Made by a program: the position numbers and the translations under genes. The notes under the pieces were generated by a model that searched no databases, was not told the DNA's origin, and saw nothing but the letters and a program-made list of their open reading frames with translations. A DNA stretch of 64,000 nucleotides from contig WNNJ02002601.1 of the NCBI GenBank assembly GCA_012934845.2, positions 1 through 64,000 on the forward strand. The letters run 5' to 3'. Shown one piece after another: positions 44,209 to 55,577 of the stretch; the stretch's first letter is position 1, and each line of letters starts with the position of its first letter. Origin of the DNA: Pomphorhynchus laevis (lineage: Eukaryota > Acanthocephala > Palaeacanthocephala > Echinorhynchida > Pomphorhynchidae).

Positions 44209-45497
44209 CGAATTTTTGGCCTTGTGTGAAGAACGTGAAAATTTCCGTTGATTTTACGTATAGATAAAGATGACTCACCGTTTGTTTCAAGGCGATGTTT
44301 TTCAATGCGAGCTAAATTGAGCTGGGCAATATCAGAAGGGGAGCGGTCAGGAAAGATACGACAAGTAGATGAAGTGGTAAGAAGTTTAAAACGTTGGGAG
44401 AGTACCGAAGAGGCATGTGAACTATGTCGGAAAACAATTTTTAAGAGTGGAGGACTGAGATGATTGGATTTAGTGGATTTGTTTAAACGAATAAAGGATA
44501 CAGGAGCGATATTATTGAAGAGTGATGGGTTATCATCAGGAAGTATGGTTGCTAGGATAGACCTGAAAGCAGATACATCATCATCGAGGCGAGATTGTGG
44601 AGAAGCAGATTCGGAAAGCTTTAAGTTTGATATGATTATACAGCGATCGCGCGAAGGAAAACGATTTCGTGAAAGTGGTGGACGGACAGAGCTGGTAGGA
44701 GTCGAGGTAGATGAGCAGATAGAAGTGGAAATGACAGGGGTGCTTGATAAAGAATTAATATTGGTTGGAGCAAGTGTGACAGGAGCGGGGTGTTGAATCG
44801 GTTGATCAGAGATGTGACTGGATATGATTTTAAATGAAGGATGTAAATTATTTGGAAGTGTTACGTGGGAGGTAGAGTAAGGAGAATTAAAATAGGTTAG
44901 GGCATGAGTGACAGGAATGGAGTTTTGAATCAGTTGATCGGAAATGTTACTGGAAATGATTTTGATGGAAGGGTGTAAATTATTGAGAGGTGATACAGGG
45001 GAGGTCGAGTAAGGAGTACGTGAGGAGAATAAAGAAGTTTGAGATTTATTTAGATTGGGGGAGGAATAGGAAAGAGGAGGTACGAGATGAAAAGCTTTAC
45101 CGTTAGCATTGTTAGAATGAGAAAGATTAATGGAAGTTTGGTACGTAGTTGAACGAGGAGTGTGTGAGAGAGTAGGTTTAATAATGGGATTATATGATGC
45201 GAAGTCAGGTGTTGATGCGAGGGAAACATCTAAAACAGCATTGGTTTGAGTGGTCGTGTGTGATACAGGAGTAGATGAGCAGGATAACTGTAGTAGTCGT
45301 ACTGATGTACAAAAACCGCAAGTGAAATGTTTACGTTTATACACCGAGTGGTCGGATATTTTAACACGAACAAGTGTCCATACATCGCAATCTTTGGAAT
45401 CGGATCCAACTTCAAAGCTGGTATAACCATCATTGCATTCTGATGTGGAAGATTCTTGATCAGGAACAGGGATCTGAGATCGCGCTTTTTTAGGCAT
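44172..45497 (-). CDS. LINE C ORF1 protein with N-terminal zinc finger
   Basis: 441 codons, ATG start, uninterrupted. N-terminal half-finger pattern CDVWTLVRVKISDHSVYKRKHFTCGFC (residues about 35-63, PHD-like), a long Ser/Thr/Pro-rich low-complexity middle (about 80-275), and a more ordered end (RCIIISNLKLSESAS, FNNIAPVSFIRLNK, SPPLLKIVFRHSSHASSVLS, RTKIRW-like) that resembles an RRM/nucleic-acid-binding fold. It overlaps ORF2 by 37 bp in a different frame. RNA-binding chaperone role expected for LINE ORF1p. Confidence 0.7.
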   Translation of the reverse strand: MPKKARSQIPVPDQESSTSECNDGYTSFEVGSDSKDCDVWTLVRVKISDHSVYKRKHFTCGFCTSVRLLQLSCSSTPVSHTTTQTNAVLDVSLASTPDFASYNPIIKPTLSHTPRSTTYQTSINLSHSNNANGKAFHLVPPLSYSSPNLNKSQTSLFSSRTPYSTSPVSPLNNLHPSIKIISSNISDQLIQNSIPVTHALTYFNSPYSTSHVTLPNNLHPSFKIISSHISDQPIQHPAPVTLAPTNINSLSSTPVISTSICSSTSTPTSSVRPPLSRNRFPSRDRCIIISNLKLSESASPQSRLDDDVSAFRSILATILPDDNPSLFNNIAPVSFIRLNKSTKSNHLSPPLLKIVFRHSSHASSVLSQRFKLLTTSSTCRIFPDRSPSDIAQLNLARIEKHRLETNGESSLSIRKINGNFHVLHTRPKIRWRPISPPCLLR

Positions 45498-46149
45498 GAC
45501 CTTTTATCGATAGATTGAGCTCAATCCGCGAGCGTAGCGAGCGGAACTGACAGGAATAATCTGGAATGTGTGTTTAAGATCTTAAAATTTTTTGTTCTTT
45601 ATCTTCATATAAAGATATATGAAGATGATTGAAGACGAGGGATTATAACGATAAATGCGCCAAAGGTCGATATAAGAACGATATTGGGAATGCTGGAAGC
45701 TAGATCGGCAAATAGAGGATAAGCAGAAGGCTTGTCACATAATCGGTGCTGGCAATGCACATAATTGGAATGTTCAATTACACTGCATCCAACCGTATAC
45801 TTTAAAGAGAATTGTGCGATACCGACAAACCACCATTTTTAATCTATATGTTTTGACGCTCAATATGATGTCTAAATATGATCTTTGGATCAATGTGATA
45901 TAAAATAGGATGTTGTGTTATAAATGATTAATGTATTATATCGTTATTTTGATGTATCAAATATACGAACTTAATAGCAATAAATTAAATAACTATTCGT
46001 CTGCTTTGATTAGGTTATATGTTACTCTTGATTAGTACTTCTAATCGATTATAAGTACTGTTTTCGTCTGATGACCCTTTATTTGTATCTTTTTTATTTA
46101 CAAATCATTACTGAAATGAGTTATTTAATAAATAGAACAATATCTGTCT
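45498..46149. other. LINE C 5' end and unassigned flank
   Basis: About 40 bp of 5' UTR with gctcgctacgctcgcgg (element sense), then AT-rich DNA. No gene supported. Confidence 0.45.
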
Positions 46150-46169
46150 ACAGAAACATTTTTCAAGTA

Positions 46170-46430
46170 AGTGTTGAGTTCGTCTTATAGACTTTTGTAA
46201 ACTCCTAGAGAGTAGCAAATCGATCTAAAATAGTTTTATCTGTTAATTACAGTGATGTTATTCCTTATGTTTTGATTTAAATAATGACATAATAGGTCAT
46301 TCTGACCTATAAATTAAAACATAAGAATAACATCACTGTATAAAGATAAAACTTTTTAGATCTTTGCATTAGGAGTTTACAAAAGTCTATAAGACGAACT
46401 AATAGGTCATTCTGACCTATAAATTTTGCT
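46170..46430. repeat. Fold-back element with ~95-bp inverted arms
   Basis: 46178-46278 (gttcgtcttatagacttttgtaaactcct...) returns as its reverse complement at 46311-46402. Two copies of the small palindrome TAGGTCA-ttc-TGACCTA follow the arms (about 46292 and 46410). MITE-like; no ORF. Confidence 0.8.
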
Positions 46431-46662
46431 CATTATTCTATGAACTGAACTATTAAACAACCAGTTAAAATTGGTAAAATTATTAACTATTTTATTGATA
46501 TTCACACACATTTGAGATATTTATCTTCATCTAAATCGCGATTAAGGTGGCACAAATATTTTAAACGTAGACAATGTTGTCACCGTTCACTGCTACTAAT
46601 TTGGTAGGCTATATATAATTAAAACGCTAAATTATAATTTTACATTCTTTCTTTCTCCTTAG

Positions 46663-46969
46663 TCACCCAATGCTAAACTGATCAGCGATGAAAACGATCG
46701 TCATTTAATATGCATGTTCTCATTTACCGGAGATAATGATAATGATCTATCATTTCGATCTGGAGAAGAACTTTATCTTTTGGATTCAAATCACGTAATA
46801 CACAGAAGTCTGCTTTATGATATTGACGATTTCTTAATTTTGCTATATTTGCACTTTGTATATATTGTGTAATTTGAATTATAATGTTTCTAATCAGCGA
46901 TTTACAAATTACAATGCGGGATTAAATTACGGCTCAATCATTATTGACCCCGGCATAAAAGCTGACTGA
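46663..46969 (+). CDS. Two exon-like segments, SH3-like domain
   Basis: ctttctttctccttag acceptor, then a 44-codon exon (46663-46794): HLICMFSFTGDNDNDLSFRSGE ends in ELYLLDSNH, matching the ALYDYxxxxDxDLSFxxGexLxxLD pattern of SH3 N-terminal halves. GTAATA donor, 103-bp intron, acceptor taatcag, then 24 codons (46898-46969) in the same phase, ending GSIIIDPGIKAD and TGA. The second exon lacks the SH3 WW and ALPxNY signature, so it is less sure. No upstream exon was found; may be the 3' end of a host gene or a gene fragment. Confidence 0.4.
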
Positions 46970-47270
46970 TGTAAATCGAATCATGCTAAATTTCCTTTGA
47001 AATAATATTTAAATACTTTATTATTTTGCAGTTTATTAAAATTTCCAATAATCGTTTTTTAATAAAAACGTTTTTTAGAAAATTAATTTATGAAAATTAA
47101 GTATCTTTCTTAAATATAATTGAATTAATCTCATTAACTTTAAATCAAAATAGCAATAGATTTCTTAAATGAAATAATCAGAGGTGAACTGTAAATAATG
47201 TTTATTATTTAATAAAATATAATATTATTAATTAATATTACAATACAATTTTAATTGCTTATAATTTACG

Positions 47271-47440
47271 GCCTGAATAATGGTGTGAAGACTAAGAGGA
47301 TCCAGAAGAATAATTAAGATTTCATTGTCAGTATTATCTTAAACTGTTGAAATTTGAGGCCTGAATAATGGTGTGAAGACTAAGAGGATCCAGAAGAATA
47401 ATTAAGATTTCATTGTCAGTCTTATCTTAAACTGTTGACC
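47271..47440 (+). repeat. 88-bp tandem duplication
   Basis: gcctgaataatggtgtgaag...taaactgttga occurs twice, 88 bp apart, with a single clear difference. Confidence 0.9.
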
Positions 47441-47469
47441 CTTGTTATCTGTTATTTATTTTTTATTAT

Positions 47470-47785
47470 TAATAAAATCTTTATTATTATTTTAAAACGT
47501 TTAGAGTTAGACCACATTTTGCTGAAGCAGTATGAATTCTAGTAATCATATATTGTAAATCAGCTGCAATTTCCGCTAAAAGAGCGACATCGTCAGCATA
47601 TGTGAGATCAGTGAGTAAACAATTGTTGGGGTAAATTCGGATTCCTTCTGGTTGCTCGTCTAAACATTCTCTGAGTTATTCATCGATTGTAAGATTAAAC
47701 ACTTCCGGAGACAAAACTCCACCTTGTCTAACTCCTGAGCAAGGCGGAAAGGGTATTCCCACATGAACATTCTCGCGTACAACAT
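47470..47785 (-). pseudogene. RTE-like LINE RT fragment
   Basis: Minus: CSGVRQGGVLSPEVFNLTIDE, a stop, LRECLDEQPEGIRIYPNN, LLTDLTYADDVALLAEIA (motif C YADDVALLA, typical of RTE-like RTs), IHTASAKCGLTLN. Tail side AT-rich with aataaaatctttatta. Truncated on both sides. Confidence 0.7.
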
Positions 47786-48050
47786 CTTTACGTACAACAA
47801 TTTACATTTTTAGTCATTGACGTGTAGTCCGTAACAGAGAGCAGTGTCCTTAAAGATTTTCCGTATATATTTTGTAGATCATATGCCGTTCCAATGCAGT
47901 TTGTATCATCTGCTTACCATTTCTGTATTACTGTTATACAACTTTGATGTTCAATCAAAGGCATCGTTGCTAGAGTATAGAATGATATTGCTAATGGGTA
48001 ATTTTGAGTTATTCCTTCCCTTGGTAGTATTTTGAACTTATTTAGTGAAG
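47786..48050 (-). pseudogene. RT-RLE family, RT palm fragment (copy F)
   Basis: Minus: EGITQNYPLAISFYTLATMP, LIEHQSCITVIQKW, a stop where the Y of YADD is expected, ADDTNCIGTAYDLQ, then (other frame) CYGLHVND and KCKLLYVK. The GDPLA...PLI...QVWYADDA...GYxxN layout is that of RTs I associate with the GASSWLSALP family. Abuts the RTE fragment. Confidence 0.5.
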
Positions 48051-48377
48051 GTGTTACATTTTGTTCAAATATATATTATTTGCAACATATTCTAGGATTG
48101 TACAAATTCGAGCGATATTGTATAAAGCGGCCTTTCGATTGATTTAATTGATTGATTTTTGACATGATTTGATTCTAAACAAAAACTTTGCTTGATTCGT
48201 GGATAACGTATTCCGCACCCGATTTTTGACCTGAACATAATCGATTTTCTCTTCAAACATCTAACACAATGGGCTGTACAAGCCAGCGATGGTATTACAT
48301 ATTATACGCCTTGAATCCGTTTCAACATTATCGGCGGATACGTGGTTGTTTGTCGATGGCTATTAGTTGACATGCAG

Positions 48378-48511
48378 TGAGCGCTGTTAAAATTTTAGGA
48401 TTTCATTGGTATCGTGGGCATACGATGTACTACACAAGACATTATTTGGCAAGATTTTTTGAGCTTAATCTAAATTGTGATCAAGTTGAAGAGAATGCTC
48501 AGCTTTTAAGG
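48378..48511 (+). other. Exon-like segment, unknown
   Basis: acatgcag acceptor, an open 44-codon stretch (AVKILGFHWYRGHTMYYTRH...DQVEENAQLLR) and a GTATGT donor. It reads like protein, but no domain is recognised and no partner exon was found. Confidence 0.25.
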
Positions 48512-48599
48512 GTATGTCGCGTCTGGGTTTACATTGAGGTTACTTTCGAAACGCGTTTTCCAATATAGCCATTCTCTCTGCGTAAAAATCGTCTGGCCT

Positions 48600-50220
48600 G
48601 ATAATGAGCTGAGGCGGAGTCAGAAACTTGTTAATCTAACAACTGTTCCATAAACTGTTATTATACGAATACCACGGAGGTTTTATCGAACAATTTATAA
48701 CAAAGTAAATAAGTTAGTTTATTTCATAACATCGGCGGATACCTATAAGCTACACGACATAAGCTATTAATAGTTAAGGAATTTGGAAGGATGGAGATAT
48801 AAGATGAATTTGAGAATTGCCCTAACGATTGTCAAGAGATCTTAAGTTTTTATAAGTTTTAATCAATCTGAATTTAATAAATCTAATTTCTTCGAATGTA
48901 TACTGTGAAAACCAAACGCGTTTCAACAACATCGATACTGTGACAATCTACAACGGATATCAATATACTACCGACCTATAATATCGATAATAAATAGCGA
49001 TATAATTTAATATAATTAATTGCATTAAATAATATTATTTAAGAATTATAATATATTATAAATAATATATTATTTATAATATTTACAAAATACAATATTT
49101 ATTAATAAGACTATTCAAATAATTTAAAGATGGGAAAGTTAAAACATTTACTTACAGATATTATATAGCTTTCATTTATCAAGGAATTAATAGGAGAAAT
49201 TGAGGTAATAGCTGTCATTGGCTTATTTTTATTAAGTGACATTATCATTATTAATAAACCTGTGTAAACCCAATTGCTTTACTATTTATTCTATGAATAT
49301 CACTGCATTGTTTTTGTGAATGCTTGTTATGCTTAAAGCTTTAGCCTTAAGCATAACTCGACATTATCACCAAATACGGATCAATCATATGTTGGTGTTA
49401 TCAGGATATAACGAAGACGATTGATATAATTGAGCAACGACTAAATCAGATCACAAAACTAATAAAAATTAATATAAAATTAAAAATAGAAATATTTTTG
49501 CCTTTGAATGTATTTTTATAACTCACATCTGAATTGATAAACAATAAAGCATGTTTTAGAAAAAGACTAAATTAGGAAGATTGTTATGTTATAAGGATTT
49601 TGCACATATTCCTATAAATATTCTATTTATGTATTTCTATGATGTAAGAAGTAATATAATACATGCTAATGATCTACTTTCGCATCATTTACTATATTGT
49701 TGTATTGATATTAAGGATTCGTTAGAATAAACATATATCATAATTTAAAAAACGATCCATATATAAAGAGAATTTTCGACAATATTTAACTAATAACCAG
49801 GATAATCCAGAGTTTAGTCTTAAATTACATTAGTATATTATATATTATTTTAGTCTTAATCATATTATGGTTCAAGACCTAATAAACTCGTTATAAACTC
49901 GAAACGCGTTAGCTATAATTTAAGACAAAACTGAATTATCATGGTTATTAGTTGAAAGGTATTATCATGGAATTATCATGGTTATTAGTCGAAAACATTT
50001 CTCTATATTTATAAAACTGAATCCGATATTGAATATGGATCCCATATATATTGTTCAATGTTTTATTTATTTAATTATTTTATTTATTGAATTATTTTAT
50101 TTTTTTGTTTTATTTAATTTAATTATTCAATGTTTTGTTTATGAATGCACAAATTCGACCGCCGTTTAGGATCCATGTAGGATTCAATAATATATGTTAT
50201 TTGCAAAATTATGAATAATT
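48600..50220. other. AT-rich region
   Basis: No gene or known repeat seen. Short ORFs such as 49978-50169 are low-complexity I/F/L/Y. Confidence 0.6.
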
Positions 50221-50340
50221 AGATATAGCAACAGCAGATTATTTGACGTTTCGATTGCTCGAAGGCTAACCTTTACCAATTGTTTGTAATTTGTAAGCAA
50301 GCACAACCACAACGTCAAACAATCTGCTGTTGCTATATCT
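50221..50340. repeat. Fold-back repeat with 30-bp arms
   Basis: AGATATAGCAACAGCAGATT... (50221-50250) pairs with 50311-50340, with one mismatch over 30 bp and a 60-bp loop. MITE-like remnant. Confidence 0.85.
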
Positions 50341-50479
50341 AGTCACTCATAATTATACAATATTATAATTATACAATATTATATACATATTGTATAGCGA
50401 TTATATATTATAAAGATTCGGGAATTAATTGGAACAGATTCCATACAAATACCATATCAGTTCATGTTAATCTGCTATG

Positions 50480-50570
50480 TTATTAGTTTTCGACCAACAT
50501 AGCAGCGGGGCCATATACATGCTAGTGATGCATTTACTTTAATGAAATTTTATTTCATTAAAATTTATTA
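50480..50570 (-). repeat. PLE terminal-module fragment
   Basis: Antisense ctgctatgttattagttttcgaccaacatagcagcggggccatatacatgctagtgatgcattt; solo copy without RT. Confidence 0.7.
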
Positions 50571-51545
50571 AAATCTTATTCAATCTGTAATCAATAAGGT
50601 TTCAATAAAAAATATTTATTTATCCTTAAGTTTAAACTTTATATGAATTTAAAATTTATTACAATTGAAATATACGACGACACTGCACGCTTATTAAATT
50701 ATATCTATAATTTCCTCAATAATTAAAAAAATATTTAATTAAATGTAATACCTTCAATTTGAAAACATTTTCCTAATGATTACTATTAATTATCTGTTAT
50801 CTATAATTTGTTTCCTAATTTTAAGTTGATATATTTAAGATAAGATATAAGATTATAAGATTACACCTAAAATTTAAGCTGATATACCTAAGAAAAGATT
50901 AAAATATAAGTTCATATACAATTATATGATCGTATATGACCGTGAGCAGACAAAACAGCCGCATAGCTATAGTCTTCTATGTTATAATAATTATATATCT
51001 AGATATATATAATATGTTATAATATAATATTAAATTACTATAGGATTAAGATAAGATTACATTTTGCAAGTTTTGTGTAAATCATTTCTGATTTCAAAAT
51101 CAGCGTTAGACAGATAGATCAATTGTGCAATTATTGTTACTGCATGCTACTTAAATCCAATCTACAAGCCAACAGGTGTACGCTACATTTCAGTATTGGT
51201 GAACCTTATCAGCTACTGATATAATACCTACGTTTCACGTTTTGATCCTTTTAATGTTGGTTGACGATCACTCTACTCGTCTGCTTTATTGGTAATTTTG
51301 TAAATGAAATACTTTTATTTCGTATTTTGGAAGTTTTTTTCAAATTAAATCAGCCTTACATTGCATGTATTACTTTACAAAATTAAATCGGATAAAAGTA
51401 ACAATTTTATTCTTAGTAAAAAGATTATGAAAAAATCAGTTCAATAATTTCATTCGTCTACACTCATCATCATAAACTAAATTTTTACTTACAAGTTCTT
51501 CGGTAAAAATTCACTTATTATTTACATCATGAGCATTGCTCAAAT
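50571..51545. other. AT-rich region
   Basis: Imperfect local repeats (taagataagattacac...ctaagaaaagatta near 50830-50930). No gene. Confidence 0.5.
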
Positions 51546-51790
51546 TTACACTATTAAAGGAAGAAAAAAGTAATAAACAATTAATCGATATTCAATAAAG
51601 CGTCTTTTAAATAGCTTAATTAAACTTAAACTGAGAGTCTGTTCGCTCAAACGGTTCAATGAATTTACAATTTTTTGTTCAAATGAAATTTTTAAAACTT
51701 GGCTATTGAGATAAAGGAAATAACTCCGCAAATTCCGAGTATATCGAATAATATGCAGTCCACACACAAAAAGTGATGTTCTTTGTGAAC
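51546..51790 (-). pseudogene. LINE C-terminal fragment
   Basis: IIRYTRNLRSYFLYLNSQVL...FEQKIVNSLNRLS...IKLFKRRFIEY aligns by eye with the C-terminus of LINE D (RALRGHSFYLSRQ...FGQRIINSWNRLS...ELFKRQI). Confidence 0.6.
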
Positions 51791-51863
51791 TATCCTCCCA
51801 CGCGGAGGATGAATAGGTTTTTATAAATATACGTTTAAGTTCCGAATGAATCGCTAGATGTAG

Positions 51864-52064
51864 TCATTTTAGTACTGTATCAAATGCGGCAGTGTTAATG
51901 TGTTTTGAATCATCTTTAGGCCTAAGCCAGGATACATCTTTTACCATGTGATAATCAATTTGAATTATGACATATGTAGCCAGATTACTAACATATGTAC
52001 ATAAAAGTTCACAATATGATTTGCTGACTGCACAGCTCCCGACGCACGGATCATCAGTTGCCAT
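51864..52064 (-). other. 66-codon ORF, unknown
   Basis: ATG start, MATDDPCVGSCAVSKSYCEL...DVSWLRPKDDSKHINTAAF. Upstream of the LINE fragment on the same strand, but no family is recognised. Could be a chance ORF. Confidence 0.25.
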
Positions 52065-52229
52065 TATTCACATTTGTCTTACATGATCCTTGATTTATCG
52101 TCCCAACCACTATCATTACAGCATCTCTTTATGAAACTTACTGCCGAGACGCAACTTATTTCCAATAGGTTAATGATCAATAAGCTCATTATTGCTCATT
52201 AGTGTGGGGGACACCATCATGGACAGGGT

Positions 52230-53800
52230 ATCAATAAGAAAGAGCACCATTAACATTGAATTAATAAGAGTGGTTAAAAAAAATTATTTTAAGAGACAAA
52301 TGCGTGCCGAAGCACGTTTACATGACGACGAAGAAAAGACAAGCAAAAATCTAAATCATGTGTCGAGAATGTAGGAACGGAGAAAGTATTTGAAAGTGAT
52401 AAAGGAGGGAGCGCAGCAGACGTCAAGAGGGAGCTGATTCCAAGCGAGTGGGGCGTCGACGAGGAAGAATTGGAGACCGTAGTTGTTAGCGTAATTAAAA
52501 TTGTGGAGTAAGAGGAAATGACGGGAACGCAGCGACTGATAGGTGGAGTGCGTATCGTCTAATAAAGGGAGGATGATGAACGATAGGGAGTCGACAGGCG
52601 ATGATGCGAAAAGTAACGAGAAGGCGGAGTTTTATGCGAATGGGGATGGTGGAAGAGAGAAATGGACAAGATGTGTGGATGTGTGGTCAAAGCTACGGAG
52701 ACGTAAGAGCACTCGAACGGCGGAGTTGATGATGCGTTGTAGGGGTAGGGATGGAGTTTGGAGAATTGGCGAAAAAGCTTAGGCAGTAATCGATTTTAGG
52801 AAAGTGAAGCGATGAACAAAGATACATACAAGAACGGAAGTCGATAAGGGGGCGGATACGGCCGATGTCACGGTGAATTAAGTTAGACGAGCAGACCTTG
52901 TCACGGACGAACGGTTTAAGGGAAACGTAATCATCGAAATTGAATCTTAAGAAAGTGAGATTGTGGACTATGGGGATGATTGATGAGGCAAAAGATACGG
53001 GCGAGGAGATATGTTAAGTTTACTTGGGAGGATTCACATTATTTTGGACTTGTCTGGGTTTAGAACGAGATGAAGATGGGAGAAACGTTTATAGATAGCA
53101 GAAGGACAGTTGTAGCCAGAAATTGCGATATTGTGTATGCGATTGGCGGTGAATGACCATATATGAGGATGTCATCGGCGTATTGCATGACGTTAAATGA
53201 GTAAGGTTTGATAAGCGGAGTTAGATCGTCAAGCAGAAGAGAGAAAAGCAGGGGACCAATGACTGATTTTTGTGGGACCACGCGGTAAATAGGGATGGGA
53301 GTGGAAGATGATGAATTGGAACAGACGCGAAAATAGCGGTCGAAGAAATATGAGGCAAACCATGCTACGGAGGAAGAAGAAAAGCCGTAATCATAACGAA
53401 GGCGAGATGGGAGGATTGAGTGGTCGACGTTGTCGAAGGCGGAGTATAGGTCGTAGGAGATTAGAACACCATATAGAGCCTTGTCACGATAAATAAGTAG
53501 CTCGTTGTAAATTTTCATGCATACGATATCGGTGGAGTGATTATAGCGTAAAGCAGATTGGAAAGGAGAATATATATTTGATTAAGAGAGATAAACGTTG
53601 ATCTGTATTAAAATAAGGAGTTCTACGAGCTTAGAAAGAGTATGGAGGAGTAAATTGGGGTGATTGATTGAAAGAAGTGAGGGGGTGAGCGATTATTTCT
53701 CAAGGAGGGGACGAACCGTGGCGGATTTCTAGGCTAAAGGGAAGATACGACTGCGGATGTCGAGTTAAGCAAAGTGGTAAGAAAATAGGATATCGATGAG
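52230..53800 (-). pseudogene. LINE C-related element, diverged, RT to 3' end
   Basis: 53518-53060: YNELLIYRDKALYGVLISYDLYSAFDNVDHSIL (motif A), RVVPQKSVIGPLLFSLLLDDL, FNVMQYADDILIYGHS (motif C). Broken C-terminal frames continue to about 52300. 3' hairpin CGTGC-ttcg-GCACG followed by catttgtc, at 52301-52322, homologous to the LINE C 3' hairpin but with different stem bases. Same pyrimidine-rich sense strand. Frameshifts throughout. Confidence 0.75.
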
Positions 53801-53894
53801 CATATGGATTGCTCATCGATATGGATGAGCATATCGATGAGCATATGGGAACCCCTGCCTTCCCATACGACTGCGTATGGGAAGGCAGGGGTTC
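53790..53894. repeat. Cluster of perfect hairpins
   Basis: First hairpin: ATATCGATGAGCA / TGCTCATCGATAT (53790-53802 with 53810-53822). Second: a perfect 21-bp stem 53849-53869 with 53874-53894 around loop actg. Between them gatgagcatatcgatgagcatat repeats the first arm. Located at the border of the LINE and PLE remnants. Confidence 0.9.
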
Positions 53895-53989
53895 GGCGGG
53901 TGCGGTTTTGTTGGGCTAGGACATGAGGACAAGTGAGACTTCGGCGGGTGTGACATCCTCTCGATGTTTAAACGCCCTGAACTATTGAA

Positions 53990-55330
53990 TAGCAAAGTAT
54001 ATTGTTTATTATCCATCTAAAAAATATCTATTAAATTATTAAAATGATTTTGAAGAAAGCCAATATCGTTACAAATTGTTGCAATTCTTAAAATTTTATT
54101 ATTTAATGTATTATATTTTATATTATATGGTATGCATGAATGCTCATGCAAAAATATGTTTCTTGTAAATTTAAATATGTCATCTTTACGATATAAATTA
54201 ATAGTAGTTTTAGTTAATGTTAATTTAATGTTGATTTAATTTAAATTTACCTGGATAAATTTGTTCACTTAGTGAGTAGAAATTATTAGAGTAAAATTTA
54301 CATATCATCAATATATCGAAAGATATTTCATATCTTTATATATTTTAAATCGATGCATTAGAATAAGGAATAGAGGTAATCAAGAGAAACTGAAAGATTA
54401 TCAGGTTTCGGATTCTATTTCACGACTTATGAATTGATGAATTGATGCATTATTCTAATGCATCAATTCGATGTATTAGAATAAGGCTACCTGGATAAAT
54501 TTGTTCTCTTATTGAATAAAAATTGCTAGAATTAAATACACATATATCATCAATATATCGAAACATATATTTCATATCTTTATATAATTTAGATTTATTT
54601 TTTAAACAGTTATGAACAAATTTATATTCTATAAAGCTCAAAACTAAGTCACCTATAATTGGACTATTATTACTCCTATTGGAACATTTTAGATGCCCCC
54701 AAGTCTTCTATGAACTCAATTTTATCCATATATTTATATTTACTTCATGATTGAATTTTCTTTAGATTGGGGTATATCATACATACGTATAACATATATC
54801 TATATATTTCAGAATATAAAGTTAATTAACTTTTCTAACTGTTCAAGGTAGGAGATTCCCAGCCCGCCGTGGTCGATTGAAAGAGTGGCTTGTTCCCAGC
54901 TTGATTGAGAAATTGTAATAAGTGTTTCTAACGCGTCCTTAATATCTGCTAAATCTAGATTTGTATAAAGCGTACTAAAATCGTACGTATTTATATTCTG
55001 AAAATTTATTCCTTTTAATTGTTCTAAAAATTCTTTTGTAGAATTAATACTGAAATAGTGTTTTATACTAGAATTAATTTCGATTATCCTATAATATTTT
55101 TTGAAGTGTTCTTTAATTACTTTAAGTATTTTATTAATATAAACAGAAAGTGGTTTTAATGTACATTTAAACGCACTACATATGAACCTAGGTTTTATTG
55201 GATTTTTATGTAATTTTGGATTCCAATATAATATAGGTATAGTTTTATTATCTGATTCAATTTTTATACCCTTTTATCCATTATAGAACAGTGACTTGTT
55301 TCTAAACATAAAACACTTCTGATTTCATCA
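53990..55330 (-). pseudogene. Naiad-type PLE, rearranged copy
   Basis: Antisense pieces: RT end (53990-54260), terminal module (54350-54420), RT palm again (54440-54840, RYIDDICVFNSSNFYS), then RT N-terminal side (54915-55280, ...PRFICSAFKCTLKPLS). Near 54980 this copy keeps 8 nt missing from the 21.9 and 29.5 kb copies, so motif A is in frame here. Other breaks are present. Confidence 0.8.
54845..54912 (-). pseudogene. Small RT-RLE fragment inside the PLE (copy G)
   Basis: GC-richer insert reading SSWEQATLSIDHGGLGISYLEQ on minus in one frame, like the GGMGI region of copy C. About 68 bp. Confidence 0.35.
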
Positions 55331-55334
55331 GTAT

Positions 55335-55577
55335 ATCATAATAAATGTGTTTCATGAGCTGTTGATGTTGAAGGCAACAGCTAGTGCAGGTCCGGATGGT
55401 TTACTTTCAATTTACCTAGGGAGCTTAGCTGGAATAATATGTACACCGCTACTCGGTATTTGCTGCTTTAGGCATATTACCTCCGGATTAGAAAAGCTTC
55501 ATTAGTTGTCTGGTACATAAGAAATGTGATATATTAGCTATAAGTAATTATAGACCAATCAACCTATCCAGCATATG
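55335..55577 (+). pseudogene. LINE RT fragment
   Basis: SAGPDGLLSIYLGSLAGIICTPL, LPPDW-like, SNYRPINLSS across frames. A deleted relative lies at 57545-57670. Confidence 0.65.

Noticed and set aside
44248-44796. Two plus-strand ORFs opposite LINE C ORF1
   Set aside because: Antisense shadows of a long, pyrimidine-rich LINE ORF.
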